A DNA stretch of 11,461 nt from Candidatus Portnoybacteria bacterium CG10_big_fil_rev_8_21_14_0_10_36_7 (lineage in GTDB: Bacteria > Patescibacteriota > Minisyncoccia > Portnoybacterales > PFDW01), in assembly GCA_002793835.1 (NCBI GenBank), contig PFDW01000073.1, forward strand, positions 1-11,461, in the 5' to 3' direction. The notes beneath the pieces were generated by a model. The model saw only the letters and a list, made by a program, of their open reading frames with translations. It was not told the DNA's origin and made no database searches. Both the position numbers and the translations under genes were made by a program. Below are positions 1 to 7,309 of this stretch, in pieces. Every line of letters starts with the position of its first letter. The stretch's first letter is position 1.

Positions 1-1328
1 TTTATCCCTTCGCTCTTAATTGAAAATCCTCCAGCTTTAGCGTGACCGCCATACTCATTGAATACATTAATAACTTTTGCGCATTCTGTCATGGCACTTA
101 CCACATTAAATTCCTCAACTCCTCGCGCCGACCCCTTAGATGTACCATTTTCAATATTAAAAATAAAAGCTGGTCTATAATATTTTTCAGACAATTTAGA
201 AGCGATTAGACCCAGCAAACCCTTTGGCCAAGATTCATCACCAGCAAAAATAATTTCCTTAGGGTTCGCGGAATATCGAGCATCAGCTTCCTGCATAATC
301 TCTTCGACTCTTTTTTGTCTATTACGATTAAGGCCATCGATTTTTTTTGCTAAAACACGCGCCTGCTCCATATCCTCGATTTTTAAAAGATCATAACTTG
401 TATTAGCATGGTCCATCCGTGAAGCTGCATTAATTCGTGGAACCAAAGTAAATGCAATGGTTCTTGTATCTAAATTTGTTGCCAGATTTACCCTATCCAT
501 TTCAGGCTCTACCCGAGATACCTTCATGAGCGCCTTAATCCCAGGACGGCGCGCCTGTGCCAAAACAAACAAACCATATTTAACTAGAGTACGGTTTTCA
601 TCTACCATAGGCATATAATCAGCAATGGTTGATAGTGCTACTAAATCTAAAAGCCACTTATCGAAACCTATTTGGAAATTACCAATTTTTTTAATTAAAG
701 CCTGTGCTACCTTAAACGCTACGCCTGCACCCGACAAACTCTTAAAAGGATATTTGTCTCCTTTCTGCCAAGGGTCAACAATAATTTTTGTTGGAGGTAA
801 ATCACCCAACGGTAAATGATGATCAGTAATCACGACTTCCATTCCTAAGTCTTGCGCCATTTTTGTTTCCTTGCAGTCTGTGATTCCACAATCAACTGTA
901 ATTATTAATTGATTTCCTCCTTTCGAAATTTCTTCCACCGCTTTTTCGTTTAGTCCGTATCCCTCCCGAGACCTATCAGGTATATAAACCGATAAATTCT
1001 TACATCCCGCTTCTCGGAGAACAATCTCCAATATCATAGCGCCACTCACTCCATCAGCGTCATAATCACCATAAACAACAACTTTTTCCTCATCATTGAT
1101 TGCTTTTTGTAATCGCTTTACCATTTTATCCATATTCTTTAATAAATACGGATCATATAAATCTAACGAATACTCTGGATTAAAAAATTTATCCACCGCT
1201 TCTTGCGTTAAAATATTGCGATGACGTAATAAGGTCATCACCAACGGCGAATACTCTGGCCATTCAGCCAAAAAATCTTCCGGTGCAGAAGATTTCAATT
1301 TCCACTTTTTCCCGATCCCATTTATCAT
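1..1328 (-). CDS. recJ: Single-stranded-DNA-specific exonuclease RecJ (3' end beyond window)
   Basis: Reading from the ATG at 1328 to the window edge gives 442 residues without a stop. RecJ is a 5'-3' single-strand DNA exonuclease acting in recombination and mismatch/base-excision repair. DHH-family motifs appear in order: GDYDADG (residues 87-93), VDCG (145-148), TDHH (168-171), STIADYMP (233-240) and PRINAASRMD (297-306). The DHHA1 region follows with GLLGLIASKLSEKY (370-383) and GGHAKAGGFS (427-436). These are the metal-ligand and substrate motifs of active RecJ. Family members are usually about 560-580 residues, so roughly the last quarter (OB fold) is missing because the window ends, not because the gene is broken. 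The start is chosen because the next residues (KKWKLKS) resemble usual RecJ N-termini and a promoter lies just upstream. There is no Shine-Dalgarno sequence. The gene is separated from its upstream neighbour by a terminator, so it is probably its own transcription unit. Identity is very secure. Confidence 0.96.
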   Translation of the reverse strand, partial: MINGIGKKWKLKSSAPEDFLAEWPEYSPLVMTLLRHRNILTQEAVDKFFNPEYSLDLYDPYLLKNMDKMVKRLQKAINDEEKVVVYGDYDADGVSGAMILEIVLREAGCKNLSVYIPDRSREGYGLNEKAVEEISKGGNQLIITVDCGITDCKETKMAQDLGMEVVITDHHLPLGDLPPTKIIVDPWQKGDKYPFKSLSGAGVAFKVAQALIKKIGNFQIGFDKWLLDLVALSTIADYMPMVDENRTLVKYGLFVLAQARRPGIKALMKVSRVEPEMDRVNLATNLDTRTIAFTLVPRINAASRMDHANTSYDLLKIEDMEQARVLAKKIDGLNRNRQKRVEEIMQEADARYSANPKEIIFAGDESWPKGLLGLIASKLSEKYYRPAFIFNIENGTSKGSARGVEEFNVVSAMTECAKVINVFNEYGGHAKAGGFSIKSEGI

Positions 1329-1337
1329 TATAAAATT

Positions 1338-1366
1338 ATCTTAACAGATAAAATCGTCTCTGCCAA
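1338..1366 (-). promoter_or_regulatory. Sigma-70-type promoter of recJ, near-leaderless
   Basis: On the minus strand there is TTGGCA (1366-1361, 5 of 6 to consensus), a 17-base spacer, then TAAGAT (1343-1338) preceded by TG one base upstream, an extended -10. The usual start point 6-8 bases further on would fall at about 1330-1332, leaving only 2-4 bases before the recJ ATG at 1328. The -35 box begins immediately after the terminator hairpin. Start point and activity are inferred. Confidence 0.65.
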
Positions 1367-1400
1367 CCAAAAGCCCCCGCTACTTAGCGGGGGTTTTTGG
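1367..1400 (-). terminator. Intrinsic terminator after the repeat surface protein gene
   Basis: A 14-base-pair inverted repeat (arms 1367-1380 and 1387-1400, one G-U pair) has a GC-rich core, CCCCCGC against GCGGGGG, and a 6-base loop. The A/T flanks within the arms give a T run on either strand (4 on minus, 5 on plus). It begins one base after the surface protein stop codon at 1401-1403 and ends where the recJ -35 box begins. It could act in both directions, although no plus-strand gene is seen. Confidence 0.85.
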
Positions 1401-4259
1401 TTATCTAATTTGTTGATTAATCCCTACTGACGCTTCAGACATTTCCTGCCTCCAGCGCAATATATAGTAAATCAAGAGAGCCAAGATTACAATAAGCAGT
1501 AACATTAGAATCATTGTGATGCCGTATCGATTATCATAAATTCTTTCACCTATAGACTTAGATGAGGGTCGCAACGCCCCAATAGCAGATGCAGCTGAAT
1601 TTAAGGTTTGGCTAGCTCCTAAAGTGATAGTTGTTCTTTCTGAGCAACCATTGCTATTACAAGCTCTGATTGACCAAGTACGCGACTTATCGGCCTTGGC
1701 AACACTAGCTGAAAAGATACCTTCAGGCAACACATTGTACAAACTCCAATCGCCAATTTGACCATCGAAATATGCTAATTCATATGTTGATTCGTCTTTT
1801 GCATTATCATTCCAGATCAAAGTAACGTTTTCTGGAGAACAGTCCGCATATTGACAACTCAGCCCACTTGGAGCAGTTGGCACACCCTTAACTGCTGGGA
1901 CAGTGCTTACAGCGGTTGAGGCAAAATATGCCCAGACTTTTCTGTTCGAAGAATCAACCGACACGATACATTTATTATTGCTGATGCTATCACAGTTAGA
2001 CCAATATGAGAATTTACTTCCAGCTAAAGGTGACGCAGTTAAAATTACATTAGTTCCATAAGCATAAACCTGGGAACAATCTGATCCACAGCTAATGCCT
2101 GAAATATTACTAGAAATTTGCCCACTGCCAGATTTAATAACAGATAATTTATATGTAGATACATTGGTATTACCAGTTGAACCATCACCATCACTAAATA
2201 CAGCACTGACTTTTTTATCAGTATTTAACGTTGTGTAACAACTTAAACCACTAACAGAATCACAACCTGTCCAATACGTAAAATATGAATTGCTAGTTGG
2301 TATGGCAGTTAAAACAACGTGTGTGTTAATTCTATATTGCTCGAAACAATCCGAACCACAATCAACACCAATTGGACTTGAGATAACGCGCCCCGAACCA
2401 GATCGATTAATGGATAGATTGGCTCGAGATGAACTGTTAACTGTATTAACAAAGTTAGCAGCAATAGATTTATTTTTATTTATTGTAAGATAGCATGACG
2501 ATTCAGAGCCAATACAATCACCGCTCCAATATGAGAAATAATTTCCATAAGAAGGTGACACCTTAATTGTTACATAAGTATTATTGGCAAATGAACCAGT
2601 ACAGGTTGCTTTCCCAGAATCACAAGTAAGTCCAGATGGTATAGAATAGACTGTGCCATTGCCAGAAGTATAAACTGTCACGTTATATGTATTACTAGAA
2701 TTACCAGAAAAATAAGCATATGCAGTCTTATTACTATTCATATAAAAAGTACAGGTATTACCCGAAACACTGTCACAGCCACTCCAATATGAAAAATAAT
2801 TTCCATATTGAGAACTGGCGGTTAAAGTTACATAACTTCCAGAGCTAAACGATGCAGAACAATTTGAACTACAACTTGAAATTCCAGATGGGCTTGAATA
2901 AACATACCCAGAGCCAAAAACATTGGTATTCAATGTATAGTTATTTGAACTTTGATAATCATTGCTGAAATAAGCGCTCACTGATTGATTGCTATTCATA
3001 GAAACATAACAAGTGTTGCCAGAAACACTGTCACAGCCACTCCAATATGAAAAATAACTGTTAGAATAAGGGCTGGCTACTAAAGCAACATATGAACCAT
3101 TTGAATATGTTTCATAACAATCTGAACCACAATTAATTCCACCAGGATTCGAATATACATAACCGTTTCCACTTCTATAGACACTCAATTGATAGTTATT
3201 ATAATTTTGATTATTACTATAGTTAAAAGTAGCACTTACTGATTTATTGTTTCCCAAATAAATTGTGCATGAATTACCACTAATTGAATCACAACCAGCC
3301 CAGCCCGCAAAGTAATAGTTACTGTCTGGGCTAGCATTTAATATAATTGTTGTGCCTTCACTAAAAATTCCTGAACAACTCCCAGAATTTGTACCGCAAG
3401 AAATCCCCGAAGGATTTGAATAAATAGAACCATTTCCAGACTTAGAAACATTTAAAGAATAATTGTTAGATGATTGGTTTTGATACGTGAAACTAGCCCC
3501 TACGGATTTATTAGAGCTCATTGATATCGAACAATTATTCGTCCCACTGCAAGCACCAGACCAACCAGAAAATGTATAACCACTACTAGGTAAAGCCGTT
3601 AAAACCACACTAGTATTTGCTACAAATGATTCCGAACAATCTGCGCCACACGAAATACCCGCTGGGCTTGAGTTAACAACGCCACCGGTATTTACAGAAA
3701 CAGTTAAATTATAATTAGAAACTTGGGTAGTTGCATTCGCAATATTAAAAGAATAGTTTTCTCTTTCAACCCAATCAGCGTTTGGCCAATCTTTATCTGT
3801 ACAATTTGAATCATCAAAATATTTCTGTCTACGCTTAACTTTTACCGTATGATCGCCAGAACCTAAATTTAAGTTTGGGATCCAACCTCGGATATTAGAA
3901 TCTGTATCCAATTTTTTGTGACACGAGCTGGTAAAAGGTCCGTACCAAGTTCCATCAATATTTATTCTAATCTGGTGCTCAAAAGAATCTACATTATCCG
4001 TGCTGGATAAGTTTCCACCACGAGACATAGTCGAATTAAAATATAATGATCGTACTTTTGAAACTCCAGATGGCAATTGATACTGATTTTTACTAACTTT
4101 CGTTAAATAACTTCCACCGCCATCTGTACTAGCTGATAAATCGTAATTCCACGACCAAGCCTTTGCTTGCCCAGTATACACGAATAAAGCTAAAAACACG
4201 AAAGAGGCTATTAGCCCCCCTTGTATGATATTGCTTGATTTTAAGCTTATTTTGGCCAT
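1401..4259 (-). CDS. Large exported, membrane-anchored Cys-rich repeat protein (InlB B-repeat-like, FN3-like domain)
   Basis: The product has 952 residues from the ATG at 4259. The N-terminus has a signal peptide: K3/K7, a hydrophobic stretch at about 14-28, then AKA (32-34), a fitting signal peptidase I site. Residues 35-180 form a Trp/Tyr-rich region I do not recognise. Seven tandem repeats of 84-89 residues follow (183-779), resembling divergent InlB B-repeats: a GxGxVxSxPxGIxC start, a VxLxAxP strand, a YWSGC turn and a final SVxAxF. Each repeat has four Cys, pointing to two disulfides. A fibronectin type III-like domain (about 794-880; WNDNAKDESTYEL, SIRACNSNGC) comes next. It is followed by a transmembrane helix (912-934) and a short tail beginning RWRQ, so the bulk should lie outside the cell. 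No LPXTG motif is present. A longer reading frame from TTG at 4316 is rejected because it runs through the promoter. An adhesin or surface-layer-like role is plausible but unproven; binding partner unknown. Confidence 0.88.
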   Translation of the reverse strand: MAKISLKSSNIIQGGLIASFVFLALFVYTGQAKAWSWNYDLSASTDGGGSYLTKVSKNQYQLPSGVSKVRSLYFNSTMSRGGNLSSTDNVDSFEHQIRINIDGTWYGPFTSSCHKKLDTDSNIRGWIPNLNLGSGDHTVKVKRRQKYFDDSNCTDKDWPNADWVERENYSFNIANATTQVSNYNLTVSVNTGGVVNSSPAGISCGADCSESFVANTSVVLTALPSSGYTFSGWSGACSGTNNCSISMSSNKSVGASFTYQNQSSNNYSLNVSKSGNGSIYSNPSGISCGTNSGSCSGIFSEGTTIILNASPDSNYYFAGWAGCDSISGNSCTIYLGNNKSVSATFNYSNNQNYNNYQLSVYRSGNGYVYSNPGGINCGSDCYETYSNGSYVALVASPYSNSYFSYWSGCDSVSGNTCYVSMNSNQSVSAYFSNDYQSSNNYTLNTNVFGSGYVYSSPSGISSCSSNCSASFSSGSYVTLTASSQYGNYFSYWSGCDSVSGNTCTFYMNSNKTAYAYFSGNSSNTYNVTVYTSGNGTVYSIPSGLTCDSGKATCTGSFANNTYVTIKVSPSYGNYFSYWSGDCIGSESSCYLTINKNKSIAANFVNTVNSSSRANLSINRSGSGRVISSPIGVDCGSDCFEQYRINTHVVLTAIPTSNSYFTYWTGCDSVSGLSCYTTLNTDKKVSAVFSDGDGSTGNTNVSTYKLSVIKSGSGQISSNISGISCGSDCSQVYAYGTNVILTASPLAGSKFSYWSNCDSISNNKCIVSVDSSNRKVWAYFASTAVSTVPAVKGVPTAPSGLSCQYADCSPENVTLIWNDNAKDESTYELAYFDGQIGDWSLYNVLPEGIFSASVAKADKSRTWSIRACNSNGCSERTTITLGASQTLNSAASAIGALRPSSKSIGERIYDNRYGITMILMLLLIVILALLIYYILRWRQEMSEASVGINQQIR
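1923..3713 (-). repeat. Seven tandem ~86-codon protein repeats
   Basis: The repeats begin at residues 183, 267, 356, 441, 525, 614 and 703 of the 952-residue product, spaced 84, 89, 85, 84, 89 and 89 residues, and the last ends near 779. Each has two Cys near its start (CGxDC or a slightly longer spacing in repeats 2 and 5) and two around the YWSGC turn, 28 in all. Linkers are rich in Ser and Asn. Repeats 3 and 4 are closest at the DNA level. Repeats 1, 5 and 6 are more diverged, so the array is mostly old with some later exchange. Confidence 0.9.
2764..3057 (-). repeat. Identical 36-base direct repeats within the surface protein gene
   Basis: Bases 2764-2799 and 3022-3057 are identical, 258 bases (86 codons) apart and in frame. 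They encode the YFSYWSGCDSVSG turn of repeats 4 and 3. A shorter, imperfect relative of the block lies near 2523-2550 in repeat 5. Perfect identity including third codon positions suggests recent duplication or gene conversion between neighbouring repeats, and offers a substrate for repeat-number change. Confidence 0.85.
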
Positions 4260-4265
4260 GTTTTT

Positions 4266-4287
4266 ATGGTTAATTTTTAATAACCAT
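4266..4287 (-). promoter_or_regulatory. Palindrome at the transcription start of the surface protein gene (candidate operator)
   Basis: ATGGTTA (4287-4281) and TAACCAT (4272-4266) form a perfect 7-base inverted repeat with an 8-base AT-only centre. It begins directly after the -10 box and covers the expected start point near 4281. Because the start point would fall inside the left arm, the site looks more like a DNA-binding operator than an RNA hairpin. No regulator is encoded nearby, so this is inference from position and symmetry. Confidence 0.45.
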
Positions 4288-4316
4288 ATTATATGCTTAT
4301 GGCCTAATTTTGTCAA
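4288..4316 (-). promoter_or_regulatory. Perfect consensus sigma-70 promoter for the surface protein gene
   Basis: TTGACA (4316-4311), a spacer of exactly 17 bases and TATAAT (4293-4288) match the housekeeping consensus at all twelve positions. The -35 box shares bases with the pgk stop codon TGA (4315-4313). The leader to the ATG at 4259 would be about 22 bases, with no Shine-Dalgarno sequence (AAAAAC directly before the ATG). This gives strong expression independent of the glycolytic genes upstream. Confidence 0.88.
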
Positions 4317-5479
4317 ATATTTAGTGCTTCCACCCCTGGGAGCGTCATTCCAGATAATAGCTCAAGCATAGCCCCCCCGCCAGATGAAACATGCGTAAAT
4401 TTATCAAGTAAATTATTTTTTTCCAAATAAGCGATTGATTCTCCTCCTCCAATATAAGAATTAACTCCACTGCTTAAAATGGTTTCAGCGATAGCTTTTG
4501 TACCATGTGCGAATGCATCTACTTCAATATAACCAAGTGGTCCATTCCAAATAATTGTTTTGGAATTAATTAATATTTCCGAAAATAATCTTTCCGTGTC
4601 TTCACCAATATCTAATATCAAATCATTTTCCTTAGTTTTGCCAATGACATCATTATGAATATCTGCTGTCTTGCCTGTTTTGTCTGCTGATACAATCGCA
4701 TCAACAGGTAGATGTAATTTTATATCAGTCAACGTTAATTTATTCACTTCTTCTGTCATATTTTTTTCTATATATGACTTACCGATTGCGATGCCTTTAG
4801 CGTGTAGTACCGTGTTGGCCAAAGCCCCACCAAGTAAAACATGGTCAGCTTTATCTAAAAAAGATTGTATAAATCCTATTTTTGTTGAAATTTTTGCTCC
4901 ACCAATAACTACGGACAAGGGCCGTTCATAATTATTCAAAAGTTCGCTTAATGTATTAACTTCCTTTTCTAATAATAGTCCAGCTACCGATGGCAGAAAC
5001 TTTGTCACGCCCACAGTAGAAGCGTGCGCCCGATGAGAAACACCAAATGCATCATTAATAAATACATCAGCTATGGAAGATAACTCCTTGGCAAACACTT
5101 CATCGTCCGTTTCTTCACCTAAATAAAATCGCAGGTTTTCTAACATTAAAATGTCCCCATCGACCAATGCATTAACTTTTTCTTTCACCCGTCTGCCGAT
5201 ACAATCGTCAATAAATGCCACTGGTAGCTCTAAAAATTTCTCAAGTTGCTTGGCTATTTTTTCTAAACTATAGGCTGGATCAATTTTTCCACCGGGCCTG
5301 CCGAAATGTGTGATAATTATTACTTTAGCTTTTTTTTCAATTAAATATTTAATGGTTGGCAAGGATACTTTTACTCTAAAATTATCGCCCAATGATCCAC
5401 CGGGGTTTATAGACAAGTTTAAATCGCACCTCAACAAAACCTTTTTCCCGACGACGTCAATATCTCGAACCGTTTTCAT
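4313..5479 (-). CDS. pgk: Phosphoglycerate kinase
   Basis: This cytosolic glycolytic enzyme transfers phosphate from 1,3-bisphosphoglycerate to ADP, making ATP and 3-phosphoglycerate. The 388 residues are close to the usual bacterial length and collinear with the family. Visible motifs are RCDLN (17-21) and ITHFGRP (56-62) for substrate binding, ENLRF (114-118), NDAFGVSHRAHAS (142-154), IGGAKISTK (192-200) on the nucleotide side, WNGPLG (311-316) and SSGGGA (365-370). One odd point: the GGGD(T/S) motif of typical enzymes reads GGGES here, so E347 replaces the conserved Asp near the nucleotide phosphates and Mg. The ATG lies 1 base after the tpiA stop with no Shine-Dalgarno, so translation is probably coupled to tpiA. 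The gene ends in TGA inside the next gene's -35 box. Confidence 0.97.
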   Translation of the reverse strand: MKTVRDIDVVGKKVLLRCDLNLSINPGGSLGDNFRVKVSLPTIKYLIEKKAKVIIITHFGRPGGKIDPAYSLEKIAKQLEKFLELPVAFIDDCIGRRVKEKVNALVDGDILMLENLRFYLGEETDDEVFAKELSSIADVFINDAFGVSHRAHASTVGVTKFLPSVAGLLLEKEVNTLSELLNNYERPLSVVIGGAKISTKIGFIQSFLDKADHVLLGGALANTVLHAKGIAIGKSYIEKNMTEEVNKLTLTDIKLHLPVDAIVSADKTGKTADIHNDVIGKTKENDLILDIGEDTERLFSEILINSKTIIWNGPLGYIEVDAFAHGTKAIAETILSSGVNSYIGGGESIAYLEKNNLLDKFTHVSSGGGAMLELLSGMTLPGVEALNI

Positions 5480-5480
5480 T

Positions 5481-6233
5481 TTATGAAATACTTTTTATTA
5501 AATTCACAAATTCTCCTACATTCAAACTCGCTGCGCCAACTAAAACTCCATCCATTTTTGATTCAACCACGAATTCATGGACATTGTGGCTAGTAACGCT
5601 CCCACCATATAAAAGTTTAACCCTGTGAGCTATGGGTCTACCATAAAGTTTAGTTAATATTTTTCTCAATAGAACCGACATTTTTAAAATATCTTCTGGC
5701 GTTGCGGCATGTCCTTCACTTGATGTAGAAATCGTCCAAGTCGGCTCATACACAATTATTACATCTGCTACACGTGTTGAACTTACTCCCTCTAAAGCAA
5801 CGACTATTTGTTGCTCAATCTCTTGTTCGTATATATCTCTCTCATCACGATTTTTTTCTCCGACGCAAAGAATTGGCCTGATTCGGCATCTTAAAGCCTC
5901 TTTCAATTTTTTATTAATTAATTGATCACTTTCTCCAAAATAGCTTCTTCGTTCTGAATGCCCCAAAATAACGTAACTCACACCTAACGACTTAAGCATG
6001 ATAGCCGAGACCTCCCCAGTATATGCGCCTCTTTCTTCATAAAACATATTTTGAGCACCCAAAGATATCCCTTCGGTCGGATATTGAAACCCCTGCAAGT
6101 ATATGTAAGGCGGACAAATCACTACATCTGCAAATAATTTTTTTGCCTCTTTTTTTACCGTACTAAAAAGATTATCCGCCTCGCTACTAGATAAAGGATT
6201 CATTTTCCAATTTGCGATGACTAGTGGTTTCAT
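5481..6233 (-). CDS. tpiA: Triosephosphate isomerase
   Basis: This enzyme interconverts dihydroxyacetone phosphate and glyceraldehyde 3-phosphate in the cytosol. The 250 residues match the usual TIM length. Catalytic residues are all present: N8 and K10 in ANWKMN, H92 in ILGHSERR (89-96), C123 in ILCVGE, E163 in VYEPTW, and the phosphate-binding YGGSV (209-213) and LVGAASL (231-237). Loop 6, the lid that closes on substrate, is unusual. From P164 it reads PTWTISTSSEGHAATP, with STS in place of the common GTG and about three more residues than the typical PVWAIGTGKxATP form. The gene lies 57 bases after galT and 1 base before pgk, so tpiA-pgk is an operon. A TATAAT box just upstream may give it its own promoter. 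The ATG is preceded by an A-rich stretch without Shine-Dalgarno. Confidence 0.97.
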   Translation of the reverse strand: MKPLVIANWKMNPLSSSEADNLFSTVKKEAKKLFADVVICPPYIYLQGFQYPTEGISLGAQNMFYEERGAYTGEVSAIMLKSLGVSYVILGHSERRSYFGESDQLINKKLKEALRCRIRPILCVGEKNRDERDIYEQEIEQQIVVALEGVSSTRVADVIIVYEPTWTISTSSEGHAATPEDILKMSVLLRKILTKLYGRPIAHRVKLLYGGSVTSHNVHEFVVESKMDGVLVGAASLNVGEFVNLIKSIS

Positions 6234-6245
6234 ACTTTTTAATTT

Positions 6246-6251
6246 ATTATA
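6246..6251 (-). promoter_or_regulatory. Possible -10 box for tpiA-pgk
   Basis: A perfect TATAAT sits 12 bases before the tpiA ATG, within the 57-base galT-tpiA gap. No convincing -35 lies 16-18 bases upstream and there is no TGn extension, so support is partial. If used, the leader would be about 5-6 bases. In such AT-rich sequence the hexamer could be chance. Confidence 0.35.
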
Positions 6252-6290
6252 TAAAAGCTAGTGAATTAACTAATTGTTGCTAAAACAACT

Positions 6291-7304
6291 TCAAACATTT
6301 TTTTCTAATCTTAAAAACTCAGCTGCCTTATCTGGCTCCAGTGTCGATATTTCTATACCGGTTCCTAATTCGAAACCTGCCCAAGTACCTGTTTTAGGCA
6401 TAATTTCCAAATGCCAATGATAGTGATCGTGCACTCCTCCGTCGCAAGGAGCTGTATGTAAAAAAAAATTATATGCGGGATCACCCAAAACCTCAAAAAT
6501 TCTCTGAATCGCTTCACGTAGCGCTTCTGCTAAACTTTGCTTATTTTGATCGTCAATTTTTTCGAAATATGCGCTGTGAACCTTTGGATATATCCTAACT
6601 TCGAATGAACTTCTTGAAGCGAAAGGACACAAAACAACAAATTCCTTATTTTCAAAAACTATTCTTTTTTTATCTGTGATGTCCCATTCAATCATTGCGC
6701 AATGCACACATTGGCCATGTTTATCCATATATTTTTTTGAGCCCTCCAAGCTACGATTTAAATCTGGATCAATAATCGGTATGGCCATTAACTGAGAATG
6801 AGGGTGCACAATTGAAGCCCCCGCCTCTTTCCCATAGTTGTTAAAAATAGAAATATAGTTTACAAATTTCTTGTCTTTTAATGATAAATACCTCGACTGA
6901 TAAGCATCAATAATTAGTTTCACTTCACTAGTACTCATTTCAGCGATAGTTTTTTTATGATCTCGGATAATTATTACTTCGTGATGACCAATTGCGTTCA
7001 TTGTCTCGTACGGACCCTGTTGCTCTTTTCTCAACTCATTACCCACTGAAAACGCTGGATATTTATTTGGGATTACTACCAATTGCCATTCATCTTTTTC
7101 ATTTTTATATTCTAAGACAGGGGCTGACTGAGTGGCTATGTTACAAAACACACAATCGGCTTCTGAAACGTCTATCTTTTCTCTTTTATTTTTTGAAAAA
7201 TCCTCTGGTCGCATCGCCCTACCTACCGCAATAACTACCCAGTCATTGCTAACCGGATCAAGTCTCAATTGTGAGTAATGTTTTTCGACTTGCCCTTTAT
7301 CCAT
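6291..7304 (-). CDS. galT: Galactose-1-phosphate uridylyltransferase family protein
   Basis: The family exchanges UMP between UDP-glucose and galactose-1-phosphate through a uridylylated His (Leloir pathway). This HIT-superfamily protein of 337 residues has CVFC (51-54), RDHKKT with H116, and VHPHSQ (166-171). The second His of HPH (H169) is the expected nucleophile, and C51, C54, H116 and H167 fit the zinc site. A second CxxC (C199, C202) and the C-terminal cluster around VHDHYHWHLE (291-300) match the second domain. No galK or galE is present here. The exact substrate is therefore open: related enzymes act on other hexose or nucleoside phosphates. The start lies 5 bases after the glycosyltransferase gene, so the two probably share a transcript and may jointly supply and use activated sugars. 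It ends in TGA. There is no Shine-Dalgarno sequence. Confidence 0.88.
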   Translation of the reverse strand: MDKGQVEKHYSQLRLDPVSNDWVVIAVGRAMRPEDFSKNKREKIDVSEADCVFCNIATQSAPVLEYKNEKDEWQLVVIPNKYPAFSVGNELRKEQQGPYETMNAIGHHEVIIIRDHKKTIAEMSTSEVKLIIDAYQSRYLSLKDKKFVNYISIFNNYGKEAGASIVHPHSQLMAIPIIDPDLNRSLEGSKKYMDKHGQCVHCAMIEWDITDKKRIVFENKEFVVLCPFASRSSFEVRIYPKVHSAYFEKIDDQNKQSLAEALREAIQRIFEVLGDPAYNFFLHTAPCDGGVHDHYHWHLEIMPKTGTWAGFELGTGIEISTLEPDKAAEFLRLEKNV

Positions 7305-7309
7305 AATTA

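Noticed and set aside
1327-1332. TATAAT overlapping the recJ start codon
   Set aside because: As a -10 it would start transcription inside the coding region. The TAAGAT box with a well-spaced TTGGCA is better.
1458-1526. Sortase (LPXTG) or other cell-wall sorting signal at the surface protein C-terminus
   Set aside because: No LPXTG or similar motif precedes the helix, and the tail after it is 18 residues, so a plain transmembrane anchor is the simpler reading.
2290-2493. Plus-strand open frames such as this one, and others opposite pgk, galT, map, adk, secY and rplO
   Set aside because: They lie wholly antisense to well-supported genes, have no family features and no promoter or ribosome site of their own.
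1923-3713. CRISPR array or non-coding tandem repeat
   Set aside because: The periodicity is about 258 bases, in frame, imperfect, and encodes a conserved protein domain.
4260-4316. In-frame extension of the surface protein to a TTG at 4316 (19 extra residues)
   Set aside because: The TTG is the first half of the TTGACA box and the extension spans promoter, start point and palindrome. It would also place charged residues before the signal peptide. The ATG at 4259 gives a textbook signal peptide.
6274-6290. Small inverted repeat GTTG/CAAC after galT as a terminator
   Set aside because: The stem is only 4-5 base pairs with no T run; too weak to call.
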